A DNA stretch of 64,000 bases, taken from positions 124,001 through 188,000 of the forward strand of contig NZ_JAHGAW010000012.1 in NCBI RefSeq assembly GCF_018603885.1, read 5' to 3'. Every line of letters begins with the position of its first letter. Position 1 is the first letter of the stretch. Position numbers and translations under genes: made by a program. The notes beneath the pieces are model-generated. The model worked only from the letters and a program-made list of their open reading frames with translations. It did not search any database and had not been told where the DNA came from. This DNA is from Sphingobium nicotianae. Lineage in GTDB: Bacteria; Pseudomonadota; Alphaproteobacteria; Sphingomonadales; Sphingomonadaceae. Below are positions 8,527 to 16,645 of this stretch, piece after piece.

Positions 8527-9653
8527 AGCAGCACCATATAGTCGCGGTGGACCATCGCGGCGCGCTGCGTCCCGCCGAGCAGGGCGGCGACATCTTCGCT
8601 GCGCTTGCCGATGATTCGCTCGGCGTCCTTGCTGTCATATTGGGCGAGGCCGCGCGCGATGATTGCGCCATCCGGCCCGCTGATGTCGATGACGTCGCCG
8701 CGCGCATAGGCGCCGCTGGTCGCGACGATCCCGGCCGGCAGCAGGCTGCGGCCCTGTTTCAGCGCATTGGCGGCGCCGGCATCGACGCTGAGCTTGCCCT
8801 TCACCGTCAGTCGCCCGGCGAGCCAGTCCTTGCGGGCGCCCCGCCGCGCGGAGGCCAGGAAGAGCGTGCCGCGCCCGCTGGCCTGCCAGGCGCCCAACGG
8901 CGCGGGCACGCGGCCCGAAATGATCGCCAGATGCGCGCCCGCGCCAGTGGCGATCTGCGCGGCCTGCAGCTTGGAGATCATGCCGCCCGACCCCATCCCC
9001 GAGCTGCTGTTGCCGTCCGCCATCGCGAGGATCGTCTCGTCGATCTTTTCGACGCGCGGGATGATCGTCGCGGCGGGATTGCTGTGCGGATTGGCCGTGT
9101 AGAGCCCGTCGATATCGGAGAGCAGCACGACGGCGTCCGCCCGTGCCGCCTGGCCGATCCGCGCGGCCAGCCGGTCATTGTCGCCGAAGCGGATTTCCTC
9201 GGTGGCGACGCTGTCATTCTCGTTGACGACCGGCACGACGCCGAGGCCGATCAGGCGGTCGAGCGTCGCCGAGGCATTGAGATAGCGGCGCCGGTCCTCG
9301 AGATCGCCCAGCGTCACCAGCATCTGCGCTGCGGCGATGCCATGCGTCGCGAGCAGGTCCGCCCAGACCTGGCTGAGCGCGATCTGGCCGACGGCGGCGG
9401 CCGCCTGCGCATCCTCCAGGGTCGCGCGCCCGCCCTTGGGCAGGCCGAGGCGGCGCGCGCCGAGGGCGATCGCGCCGGAGGAGACGATGACGATCTGCTG
9501 CCCCGCCGCGCGCCGTGCCGCAATCTCTCCGACCAAGCTCTCCAGCCAGGCACGGTGCACCGATCCGTCCGGCGCGACCAGCAACGCCGAACCGACCTTG
9601 ACGATGATGCGGCGCGTGGCCTCGGCCGGGAAGCCGGTAAGGGGGGCGGTCAT
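8523..9653 (-). CDS. proB: Glutamate 5-kinase
   Basis: Cytoplasmic enzyme that phosphorylates L-glutamate at the gamma-carboxylate, the first step of proline synthesis. The 376-residue protein has an amino acid kinase domain (about 1-260) with IIVKVGSALL at the N-terminus, VNENDSVAT and the FGDNDRLAARI substrate/ATP region, and GGMISKLQAA, followed by a C-terminal PUA domain (about 280-370) as in E. coli ProB. It lies downstream of obgE, the usual alphaproteobacterial order, separated by a palindromic repeat. Its stop codon overlaps the likely CTG start of the reductase gene by four bases, tying proline synthesis to a sphingolipid gene at the transcript level. proA is not in the window. Confidence 0.93.
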   Translation of the reverse strand: MTAPLTGFPAEATRRIIVKVGSALLVAPDGSVHRAWLESLVGEIAARRAAGQQIVIVSSGAIALGARRLGLPKGGRATLEDAQAAAAVGQIALSQVWADLLATHGIAAAQMLVTLGDLEDRRRYLNASATLDRLIGLGVVPVVNENDSVATEEIRFGDNDRLAARIGQAARADAVVLLSDIDGLYTANPHSNPAATIIPRVEKIDETILAMADGNSSSGMGSGGMISKLQAAQIATGAGAHLAIISGRVPAPLGAWQASGRGTLFLASARRGARKDWLAGRLTVKGKLSVDAGAANALKQGRSLLPAGIVATSGAYARGDVIDISGPDGAIIARGLAQYDSKDAERIIGKRSEDVAALLGGTQRAAMVHRDYMVLL

Positions 9654-9695
9654 GCGCTAACGTCTTCTCGAGACGATGACTGCTTTAAGACCCGC

Positions 9696-9798
9696 GTCAC
9701 CCCGGACTTGATCCGGGATCCAGCTGCCTTTTGGACAGGATCGTCCATGATCGATGCGGTGCGAGGAAAGCTGGACCCCGGATCAAGTCCGGGGTGAC
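9696..9798. repeat. Large interrupted palindrome (REP/BIME-like)
   Basis: Two 30-base arms, 9696-9725 (beginning GTCACCCCGGACTTG) and 9769-9798 (ending CAAGTCCGGGGTGAC), are reverse complements with one mismatch. Each arm is itself partly palindromic around CCGGACTTGATCCGG. It fills the obgE-proB gap. Such elements are common in sphingomonad intergenic DNA and resemble REP sequences spread by a RAYT transposase; here it may also act as a transcript-stabilising or attenuating hairpin. Confidence 0.8.
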
Positions 9799-9846
9799 GA
9801 AGTGCGTTTTCCAGCGACCCCCTCATGACGAAAGTAGCATGCCCTC

Positions 9847-10911
9847 TCAGATCGGCGACCATGGTTTGGCCTCCTCGGCATCCTCGCCGCTCTCCTCCTG
9901 CGCGATCTTCGCCGCATCGCCGAGCAGGTCGATGATCGCGTCGAGCAGCTTGGGGACGCCCTCGCCCGTCGCGCCCGAGATGATGAAGATCTTGCCCGCC
10001 CCGGCCTTCTTGAGTTGCTTGGCGATGTCCTTCATCAGCTCGGGGCCGAGCAGGTCGCCCTTGTTGAGCGCGATGAGCTGCAGCTTCTCGTCCAGCCCCT
10101 CGCCATAGGCCGCCAGCTCCCCCTGCACGATCCGCCAGGCCTCGACCGGATCGTCCCCGGTCGCGTCGATCAGGTGGATGAGCACGCGGCAGCGCTCGAT
10201 ATGGCCCAGGAACCGGTCACCGATCCCCGCGCCTTCCGCCGCACCCTCTATCAGGCCGGGAATATCGGCGAGGACGAACTCGCGCCCCTTGTGCAGCACC
10301 ACGCCGAGCTGCGGCGTGGTCGTCGTGAAGGGATAGTCGCCGACCTTGGCCTTGGTGTTCGTCACCTGGTTGATGAATGTCGATTTGCCGGCGTTGGGCA
10401 GCCCCACCAGCCCGACATCGGCGAGCAGTTTCAGCCGCAGCCAGACCCAGCGCTCCTCGCCCGGCCAGCCGGTGCCGTGCTGGCGCGGCGCGCGGTTGGT
10501 CGATGTCTTGTAGCTCGCATTGCCGCGCCCGCCGTCGCCGCCGCGCAGCAGCACCACGCGCTGGCCGACCTGCGTGAAGTCGGCGAGGACGTCGCTATAG
10601 CCTTCCTCGTCCGGGTCGGAGATGACCTGCGTGCCCACCGGCACCTTGATCACGAGATCCTTGCCGCCCGCGCCGGTGCGGTCGCCACCCTCGCCGTGGC
10701 CGCCGCGCGGCGCCTTGAAATGCTGGGTGTAGCGGAAGTCGATGAGCGTGTTGAGGCCGGGCACCGCCTCGAAGATGATGTCGCCGCCCTTGCCGCCATT
10801 GCCGCCGTTGGGGCCGCCATATTCGACATATTTCTCGCGCCGGAAGCTGACCGCTCCCGGACCGCCCGCACCCGAGCGAATGAAAATCTTGGCCTGATCT
10901 AGAAAATGCAT
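9847..10911 (-). CDS. obgE: GTPase Obg/CgtA
   Basis: Essential ribosome-associated GTPase that takes part in late assembly of the 50S subunit and in stringent-response control. With the ATG at 10911 (start MHFLDQAKIF) the protein has 354 residues: the glycine-rich Obg fold (1-160, with GGPGAVSFRREK and GGNGGKGGD), then the G domain with G1 GLPNAGKS (170-177), switch I TTTTPQLG, G3 DIPGLIEGA and a G4-like ALNKGD, and a short acidic tail. The frame is open upstream to 11040 but that stretch is not Obg-like. It belongs with rplU-rpmA, the usual cluster, although corA and acetyltransferase genes separate them here. Confidence 0.95.
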   Translation of the reverse strand: MHFLDQAKIFIRSGAGGPGAVSFRREKYVEYGGPNGGNGGKGGDIIFEAVPGLNTLIDFRYTQHFKAPRGGHGEGGDRTGAGGKDLVIKVPVGTQVISDPDEEGYSDVLADFTQVGQRVVLLRGGDGGRGNASYKTSTNRAPRQHGTGWPGEERWVWLRLKLLADVGLVGLPNAGKSTFINQVTNTKAKVGDYPFTTTTPQLGVVLHKGREFVLADIPGLIEGAAEGAGIGDRFLGHIERCRVLIHLIDATGDDPVEAWRIVQGELAAYGEGLDEKLQLIALNKGDLLGPELMKDIAKQLKKAGAGKIFIISGATGEGVPKLLDAIIDLLGDAAKIAQEESGEDAEEAKPWSPI

Positions 10912-11177
10912 GGCGGGCACATAGGGATTTTGCGGCGAAAGGTGAAGCTTTGAGGAAAGTCGGTGCCTCGAAGCCCCTCTCGACACGAACGGAGAGGATA
11001 AGCTTCGTCGGGTTGAAGCTGTTCGTACAGCGGTTCGCAAACGACTCAGCCCGCAGATAGATTTGGTGACCTTGCCCTGGCCTGCGTTCGACCTCGTCCA
11101 TCATGCAATCCCCGCCACCGGTTTTCATCGCGATTCGGCCATGCTAGTCCGCCGGCCAGAGCCAATGGGAGCCACGG

Positions 11178-12146
11178 ATGACGGTCATTGCGGCACGACG
11201 CTATCGCGAGGGCAAGATGGCCGAGGACGTCACGCTGGACTGTGTCGCGCCCGAGCCGCTCAGTCCCAGCGAGTTCGTCTGGATCGGCCTGCACGAGCCG
11301 AGCGCCGAGGAGCTGCAGAGCGTCGCCGATTGTTTCGGCCTGCACCCGCTGGCAGTCGAAGACGCGCTGAAAGGCCTGCAGCTTCCAAAGGTCGAGCAAT
11401 ATGGCGACCAGCTCTTCCTGATCCTGCGCACGGCCCATCTGGAGGGCGAGCAGATCGCCTATGGCGAGACGTCGATCTTCCTGGGCAAGGGCTTCATCGT
11501 CACCGTGCGGCACGGGTCGGCCCGGGCTCACACCGATCTGCGCGCCCGGCTGGAAAGCGCGCCGGTGACGCTCGCGCACGGGCCGGACTATGTGCTGCAC
11601 TCGATCATGGATTTCATCGTCAACGGCTATTTCCCGATCGTCGAGGCGCTGGAGGAGCAAGTGCTGGCGATGGAAGCCGAGGCCGAGGCGGACTTCCTGG
11701 ATCGCTCGGCGATCAAGCGCATCTTCGCGATCCGGCGCGAGATCGTCCGCTTCCAGCGTCTGCTGGGTGTGATGACCGACGTCGCGGCGCACATGGTCAA
11801 TCACGAGCTGCCCCACGTCGACGCGGACATGGTCCCCTATTTTCGCGACGTGCTGGATCATGTCCGCCGCGTCGAATATCGCGTCACGGGCCTGCGTGAG
11901 TTTCTCACCTCGGCGGCCGAGACGAGCAGCCTGCTGGAGCAGCAGCGCCAGGGCGACATCACGCGCAATCTCGCCGCTTGGGCGGCGATCCTCGCTGTGC
12001 CGACCGCCGTCGCGGGCATCTACGGGATGAACTTCAAGTTCATGCCCGAGCTTGACTGGCGCTATGGCTATCACATCACCGTGGCCGGCATGGCGATCGC
12101 CTGCGGTTATCTCTACTGGCGCTTCCGGCGCTCGCGCTGGCTGTGA
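11178..12146 (+). CDS. corA: CorA-family divalent metal (Mg2+/Co2+) transporter
   Basis: Homopentameric inner-membrane channel for Mg2+ and Co2+. The 322-residue protein has the large cytoplasmic funnel domain followed by two C-terminal helices; the signature selectivity-filter motif YGMN is at about 282-285, followed by the acidic periplasmic loop (KFMPELDW) and a basic C-terminus (WRFRRSRW). Length matches the CorA family. It is divergent from obgE and overlaps the next gene by 4 bases (GTGA). ZntB-type proteins share the GxN motif, but the MPEL loop after GMN is typical of CorA. Confidence 0.9.
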   Translation: MTVIAARRYREGKMAEDVTLDCVAPEPLSPSEFVWIGLHEPSAEELQSVADCFGLHPLAVEDALKGLQLPKVEQYGDQLFLILRTAHLEGEQIAYGETSIFLGKGFIVTVRHGSARAHTDLRARLESAPVTLAHGPDYVLHSIMDFIVNGYFPIVEALEEQVLAMEAEAEADFLDRSAIKRIFAIRREIVRFQRLLGVMTDVAAHMVNHELPHVDADMVPYFRDVLDHVRRVEYRVTGLREFLTSAAETSSLLEQQRQGDITRNLAAWAAILAVPTAVAGIYGMNFKFMPELDWRYGYHITVAGMAIACGYLYWRFRRSRWL

Positions 12147-12673
12147 TCGCGGCCCCCATTCTCGAAACCGAGCGTCTGCGCCTGCGCGCCCATTGCCGCG
12201 CCGATTTTCCTGCCATGAAGGCGCTCTGGCAACATCCCGCGACGATCCGCTTCATCAGCGGCGCCGGCCAGGACGATCAGGCAGTCTGGTTCCGCCTGCT
12301 GCGCTATGGCGGCATGTGGCCCTTGCTCGGCTTCGGCTTCTGGGTGTTCGAGGACAAGGCGACTGGCGCCTATCTCGGCGAAGGCGGCCTGCTCGATGCC
12401 GCGCGGGGGATCGCGGCGCTGGAGCAGATGCCCGAAGCCGGCTGGGCGTTGATCCCGGAGGCCTATGGCAAGGGCCTTGCCACCGAGGCGATGCGCGCGG
12501 TCCTCGCCTGGGCCGACGCGCGTCTCGACGCGGCCCGCACCGGCTGCATCATCGATCCGGGCAACGCGCCCTCGCGACGCGTTGCGGAAAAGCTCGGATA
12601 TGGTGATGTCGAGCGGGTGGACTATCGCGGCGAGACGGTCGTCGTGATGGCCCGGGAGCGTCAACGCGGTTGA
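12143..12673 (+). CDS. GNAT family N-acetyltransferase
   Basis: Acetyl-CoA-dependent N-acetyltransferase of the RimJ/RimL type, 176 residues. It opens with ILETERLRLRAHCRADF, the usual first strand of this subgroup, and has an acetyl-CoA loop at EAYGKGLATEAM. The GTG start overlaps the corA stop (GTGA), so the two genes are translationally coupled. The genes are convergent with the next acetyltransferase. Substrate is unknown; ribosomal protein or small-molecule amines are known targets of relatives. Confidence 0.8.
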   Translation: MIAAPILETERLRLRAHCRADFPAMKALWQHPATIRFISGAGQDDQAVWFRLLRYGGMWPLLGFGFWVFEDKATGAYLGEGGLLDAARGIAALEQMPEAGWALIPEAYGKGLATEAMRAVLAWADARLDAARTGCIIDPGNAPSRRVAEKLGYGDVERVDYRGETVVVMARERQRG

Positions 12674-12698
12674 ACGCCGTGTGCCTCCGTGGACCGGC

Positions 12699-13271
12699 TC
12701 AAGCCGCCATCACCCCCGCATCGCCATACAGCTCCGCCACCACGTCGGGTCGCATGTCCGCTTCCCCGCTGTCTTCGAAGAGCACGGTGAGGACATCCTC
12801 GCCGCGCGCCGTGCTGTGGACACGGACGAACTCGCCGGTCGGCCGGAAGCCGAGTTTGCGCAGCACCCGGCTCGACGCGGGATTGTCGACGGCATGGCAG
12901 GCGCGGATCGTGCGGTGGCCCATGGCGCGGGCGGCATGGACGAGCGCACTGGTGGCCTCCGTCGCGAAGCCGAGGCCCCAATAAGGCCGCGCCACCCAAT
13001 AGCCGAGCTCAACCGCGCCATCCTCGCAGGGCTTGAGCCCGCAGCCGCCGATCAGCCGCGGCGTTCCCTGCGTGCGCGAGAAAGCGAGCAGGCGCGGATG
13101 GCGATGGTCGATCGGCAGCGCGAGGAAGGCCTGCGCATCGTCGATCGAATAGGGAAAGGGCACGCGCCCGAGATTGCGAGCGACGGTTTCGTCGTTCAGG
13201 GCAGCGCTCAGCGCGGGGGCGTCATCGGCCCAGCCGGGCCGCAGTAACAGTCGGGAAGTACGGGCGAACAT
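12699..13271 (-). CDS. GNAT family N-acetyltransferase
   Basis: RimJ/RimL-type acetyltransferase of 190 residues, starting at ATG 13271 (MFARTSRLLLRPGWADD). The acetyl-CoA-binding segment is PYWGLGFATEATSALV, with the ASSRVLRKLGF helix that follows in this family. It lies between rpmA and obgE on their strand; an acetyltransferase gene at this place is common in related alphaproteobacteria, so it belongs to the ancestral rplU-rpmA-GNAT-obgE order. A terminator upstream separates it from rpmA. Substrate unknown. Confidence 0.8.
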   Translation of the reverse strand: MFARTSRLLLRPGWADDAPALSAALNDETVARNLGRVPFPYSIDDAQAFLALPIDHRHPRLLAFSRTQGTPRLIGGCGLKPCEDGAVELGYWVARPYWGLGFATEATSALVHAARAMGHRTIRACHAVDNPASSRVLRKLGFRPTGEFVRVHSTARGEDVLTVLFEDSGEADMRPDVVAELYGDAGVMAA

Positions 13272-13394
13272 CTTGAAGTCTCTCCTGGCGCGCACGGCCA
13301 TTGCCGTGCGTTGATGACGAACTTGCGACAGGCTTGAGACCCCCGGCCTTTGCGTACGCAAAACGGGCCAAGCGCTGTCTGGATCCCAGGGAGA

Positions 13395-13431
13395 CAAGAA
13401 AAAAGGGAGGAGGGGCGACCCCTTCTCCCTT
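13395..13431 (-). terminator. Rho-independent terminator after rpmA
   Basis: On the minus strand a 13-14 bp stem (arms 13431-13418 and 13415-13403, reading AAGGGAGAAGGGG and CCCCTCCTCCCTT with one G-T pair) closes on a tiny loop and is followed by TTTTTTCTTG. This is a textbook intrinsic terminator 70-110 bases downstream of the rpmA stop. Confidence 0.85.
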
Positions 13432-13502
13432 GGTGCAGTGCGGACCGGTCTCCCGGTCCCCAAGGGATCGCCCTTATGAGCGATCCCGTTGGTATCGCTC
13501 GA

Positions 13503-13772
13503 TTATTCCGCGGCTTCCGCCATCATGTCGACCGATACATATTTGCGGCCGAGCTTGCCCTCGTGGAAGGCCACGCGGCCTTCGATGAGCGCGAACAGGG
13601 TATGGTCCTTGCCGATGCCGACATTGCGGCCCGGATAGAATTTGGTGCCCCGCTGACGGACGAGAATGTTGCCGCCGAGGACGGTCTGGCCGCCGAACTT
13701 CTTCACGCCCAGGCGCTTCGATTCAGAATCGCGACCGTTGCGCGACGAACCGCCAGCTTTCTTATGTGCCAT
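13503..13772 (-). CDS. rpmA: 50S ribosomal protein L27
   Basis: Ribosomal protein L27 (bL27) of 89 residues, whose N-terminal tail reaches the peptidyl transferase centre. The sequence [20 protein letters not shown] is the canonical N-terminus, without the Firmicute-type cleavable extension. It follows rplU by 28 bases, the standard operon, and is followed by an intrinsic terminator. The C-terminus is slightly acidic (DMMAEAAE), normal for alphaproteobacteria. Confidence 0.98.
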   Translation of the reverse strand: MAHKKAGGSSRNGRDSESKRLGVKKFGGQTVLGGNILVRQRGTKFYPGRNVGIGKDHTLFALIEGRVAFHEGKLGRKYVSVDMMAEAAE

Positions 13773-13800
13773 GGTCTATACTCCTCGTATCTCTAGCGGC

Positions 13801-14166
13801 TCAGGCTTCGGCGGCTGCGGGCGCAGCGTCGTCGGCCTTCTTGGCGGCGACCTTCTTCTTCGGCGCTTCGCCGCCGATCGACACGATCTTGAGGATCGTG
13901 TGCTGCTGGCGATGGCCGTTGCGACGGCGATAATTGTGGCGGCGACGCTTCTTGAAGACGATCACCTTCTCGCCCTTGGCCTGCGCGATGATCTCCGCGG
14001 AGACGGCCACGCCCTTGCTGTCCTTGATCTCCGAGCCTTCGCCCGTGAGCAGGACATCGTCCAGCGTGATGGTGTCGCCGGCTTCGCCCGCGAGCTTCTC
14101 AACGACGATCTTGTCTCCGGCGGCGACGCGATACTGCTTGCCGCCCGTACGCACGACTGCGAACAT
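13801..14166 (-). CDS. rplU: 50S ribosomal protein L21
   Basis: Ribosomal protein L21 (bL21), which binds 23S rRNA domain II. From ATG 14166 it has 121 residues: [14 protein letters not shown] at the N-terminus and [16 protein letters not shown], the RNA-binding loop, at about 75-90. A 20-residue Lys/Ala-rich tail ([19 protein letters not shown]) extends past the globular core, a feature of many alphaproteobacterial L21 proteins. It is the first gene of the rplU-rpmA operon and has a good upstream promoter. Confidence 0.97.
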   Translation of the reverse strand: MFAVVRTGGKQYRVAAGDKIVVEKLAGEAGDTITLDDVLLTGEGSEIKDSKGVAVSAEIIAQAKGEKVIVFKKRRRHNYRRRNGHRQQHTILKIVSIGGEAPKKKVAAKKADDAAPAAAEA

Positions 14167-14241
14167 GGGCTGAACTTCTCTATTAAAACTGCTTAGCGCG
14201 AACGACATGGCACAGCCACGGCTGCCCGCGCGGGAAAGGGC

Positions 14242-14270
14242 CCCTTAGTGGCGCCCTCCGATTCTGTCAA
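14242..14270 (-). promoter_or_regulatory. Promoter of rplU-rpmA
   Basis: On the minus strand TTGACA (14270-14265) is followed after exactly 17 bases by TAAGGG (14247-14242). The -35 is a perfect sigma-70 consensus and the spacing is ideal; the -10 is weak at its 3' end. The predicted leader to the rplU ATG is about 70 bases. Confidence 0.6.
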
Positions 14271-14294
14271 CGGCGCAAATCCGGCTTTCCCGAC

Positions 14295-15428
14295 TCAATC
14301 GGCGGTCGGCATCGCCCCGTCATAGCGCCCACGCGGGCGGATGAGCGAGCCGGTCGTCACTTGCTCGATCGCGTGAGCGACCCAGCCGACGCTGCGCCCG
14401 AGCGCGAACAGGACGAACGGCGCGTCGTCCGGCAGCGCCAGCGCGCGGGCCAGCGCGCACAAGGCGAAGTCGATATTGGGCGGCTGTCCACCCACCTCGC
14501 GCACCGCATCGCGCAGCCGCGCCATGACCGGATCGAGCGTGAGCCGATCGAGCAGCGGGACGGCGCGCACATCTCCTTGCGGATAGAGCATATGGCCGAA
14601 TGCCTGCAGTTCGTGGCCGGCGGCGAGCCATTGATCCAGCGCCGCTGTGATGCCATGCCGCTCCGCCTGGCCGACCAGCATCGCAAGCGACGCACCCGCC
14701 GCGCCATGGCGCGGGCCGGACAGGGTGGCGAGTCCGGCGAGCAGGCAGGCGGCGATCGATGCGCCCGTCGAGGCGGCAACGCGCACCGTGAAGGTCGAGG
14801 CATTGAGATCATGGTCGGCGATCAGCACGAGCGCTTGTCTCAGCAAGTCGGCGCCGGTCGCATCGACGCGCCAGGCGGCGGCTAGGCGAGCATGCAGTGG
14901 GTCATCGCTCTCCGGCAGCCCGAAGCCGCTGGCGAGGCGCGCGACACCCCGGGCGCCGTCGATGCCGAGCTGGGTCGGGGAGCGGTGCAGGCTGGCCGGG
15001 GCAGCGACGGCCAGGTCGGCCAGCGCGGCGAAGGGACTGGCGAAGGCGCCGTGATCCGCTTCGGCAAAGTGAGGCGGCGCGGCCTGCTCCCACAGCAAGG
15101 CCGCGATCTCCTCCAGCGTCGCGGTTGCGGAGAGGGCAACGGCATCCTCGCCGCGATAGATCAGCCGGCCGCGATCGATCGTCGAGAGGCGGGTCGGGAT
15201 GCTCGGCTCGCCCCAGCTGATCGCGCCCGCCGCGATGGCGCCGGCCTTGCGCGGACGCTTCTGCCGGGCGGCGAGCCGGTCGATGTCGCTCGCGGCATAG
15301 AGGCTGCGGCGCGGATCGGCCGGGTCCGGCCGCGCGCCGATCCAGCCGCGGCTGACATAGGCATAGAGCGTCTGCGCCCGTACGCCGAGCTGCGTCATCG
15401 CGTGGGCCCGGCCGATCCAGTCGCTCAT
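14295..15428 (-). CDS. Citrate synthase-like enzyme with N-terminal MerR-type helix-turn-helix
   Basis: 377-residue protein joining a DNA-binding segment to a citrate synthase fold. Residues 1-60 (AMTQLGVRAQTLYAYVSRGW, then RRSLYAASDIDRLAARQKR) match a MerR-type winged HTH; the rest is citrate synthase, with the first catalytic His in GPRHG, the second in AFGHMLY and the Asp in NIDFALCA. The Arg that usually follows the second His is replaced by Met. Expected reaction: acetyl- or propionyl-CoA plus oxaloacetate. It is divergent from a second citrate-synthase-type gene, with only 80 bases between start codons, so self-regulation at that site is plausible. Housekeeping gltA (about 430 residues) is not this gene. 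Confidence 0.85.
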   Translation of the reverse strand: MSDWIGRAHAMTQLGVRAQTLYAYVSRGWIGARPDPADPRRSLYAASDIDRLAARQKRPRKAGAIAAGAISWGEPSIPTRLSTIDRGRLIYRGEDAVALSATATLEEIAALLWEQAAPPHFAEADHGAFASPFAALADLAVAAPASLHRSPTQLGIDGARGVARLASGFGLPESDDPLHARLAAAWRVDATGADLLRQALVLIADHDLNASTFTVRVAASTGASIAACLLAGLATLSGPRHGAAGASLAMLVGQAERHGITAALDQWLAAGHELQAFGHMLYPQGDVRAVPLLDRLTLDPVMARLRDAVREVGGQPPNIDFALCALARALALPDDAPFVLFALGRSVGWVAHAIEQVTTGSLIRPRGRYDGAMPTAD

Positions 15429-15438
15429 AGTTGATTCA

Positions 15439-15448
15439 CTTGATCAAG
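15439..15448. promoter_or_regulatory. Palindrome in divergent citrate synthase promoter
   Basis: CTTGATCAAG, a perfect 10-bp palindrome, lies 11 bases from the start of the minus-strand gene and about 60 bases from the plus-strand gene. As the minus-strand protein has its own HTH, this is a candidate operator. A 10-bp palindrome could also occur by chance. Confidence 0.3.
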
Positions 15449-15508
15449 ATTGATGAACATCGGTTGGTGCATCATGGGAGGCTCCTTCGAGGTCAAGGAG
15501 GAATGTCG

Positions 15509-16591
15509 ATGGCCGGTGGACTGGATGACGTGATCGCGGCGGAAACCGTGCTTTCGGATGTGGACGGCGCGGCCGGTCGGCTGGTCATTCGCGGCCATGC
15601 GCTGAGCGAGATCGCCGGCAGCTGGACCTTCGAGCAGGTGCTCGCCCTGCTGTTCGATGGCTTCTTCACCGATCTGCCGGACGAGGCCGCGCTCCGGCGC
15701 GCGCTTGGCGAAGCGCGCGTTGAAGTCGGCCACGGCATCGCGCCCCTCCTGCCCGAGCTCGCGGCGCTCGGCCCGTTCGACGGGATGCGCGCCGGCGTCG
15801 CGCTCCTGCCGGACGGCGCCGGGCTCGGCGACGCCCTGCGCCTGATCGCCGCGCCGGCTGTATTGCTGCCCGCCATCGTGCGGCTGCAAGCGGGGCAGGC
15901 AACGATCGCGCCCGATGCCGATCTTCCCCACGCCGCCGACATGATTCGCATGCTGACAGACGAGGCATCGGGTCCGAAGGTCGCGGCGCTGGAAACCTAT
16001 CTCGCCACGGTCTGCGATCATGGCCTCAATGCCTCGACCTTCGCGGCGCGCGTGGTCGCCTCGACCGGCGCCGGCCTCATGTCCTGCGCGCTGGCGGCCC
16101 TCAGCGCGCTCAAGGGCCCGCTGCACGGCGGCGCACCCGGGCCGGTGATCGAGATGCTGGATGCCATTGCGCAAGCGGGCGACGCGCGCGGCTGGCTGAC
16201 CGATCTCGTCCGGTCGGGCGGGCGGATCATGGGCTTCGGACATCGCATCTACCGCGTGCGCGATCCGCGTGCCGATGCGCTCAAGGCGGCGGTTCGGCGG
16301 CTGGCCGGCAGCGCGGGCGACGCCCGGCTGCGCTTCGCCGAGGAGGTGGAGCGGACGGCGCTCGGGGTGCTGAGGGCGCACAAGCCCGGCCGCGTGCTGC
16401 AGACCAATGTCGAATTCTACACCGCCCTGCTGCTTGAGGCGGTGGGCTTCCCGCCCGATGCCTTCACTGCCGTGTTCGCGGCGGGGCGCATGACCGGCTG
16501 GCTGGCGCATGCCCGCGAGCAGGCGCTGACCGGGCGGCTGATCCGCCCCCGATCGTCCTATATCGGGCCGCAGACCGATCTCGCCGCCTGA
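15509..16591 (+). CDS. Citrate synthase/citryl-CoA lyase family protein
   Basis: About 360 residues of the citrate synthase superfamily without the HTH seen in its divergent neighbour. ATG 15509 follows AAGGAGG (15495-15501) by 7 bases; the ATG at 15503 is too close. Catalytic motifs: GPLHGGAPG (first His), MGFGHRIYRVRDPRA (second His) and TNVEFYTA, where the usual catalytic Asp is Glu. The NVEFY form recurs in some citrate/2-methylcitrate synthase-like proteins, so activity is likely but may differ in rate or acyl-CoA preference. Pairing of two such genes suggests a heteromeric enzyme or a propionyl-CoA branch. Confidence 0.82.
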   Translation: MAGGLDDVIAAETVLSDVDGAAGRLVIRGHALSEIAGSWTFEQVLALLFDGFFTDLPDEAALRRALGEARVEVGHGIAPLLPELAALGPFDGMRAGVALLPDGAGLGDALRLIAAPAVLLPAIVRLQAGQATIAPDADLPHAADMIRMLTDEASGPKVAALETYLATVCDHGLNASTFAARVVASTGAGLMSCALAALSALKGPLHGGAPGPVIEMLDAIAQAGDARGWLTDLVRSGGRIMGFGHRIYRVRDPRADALKAAVRRLAGSAGDARLRFAEEVERTALGVLRAHKPGRVLQTNVEFYTALLLEAVGFPPDAFTAVFAAGRMTGWLAHAREQALTGRLIRPRSSYIGPQTDLAA

Positions 16592-16645
16592 GGCGGCCGA
16601 TGAGTCGTTGAACCGTCACGAACGGGCGCCTACATGGCGGGGATC

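Noticed and set aside
10963..10992. CTCGAAGCCCCTCTCGACACGAACGG-like stretch upstream of obgE
   Set aside because: Resembles a known type of sphingomonad intergenic repeat but only one degenerate copy is present, so it is not called.
11019..11040. GTTC-N8-GTTC near 11022 as an alphaproteobacterial LexA site
   Set aside because: The spacer is 8 bases and not 7, and the neighbours are not SOS genes.
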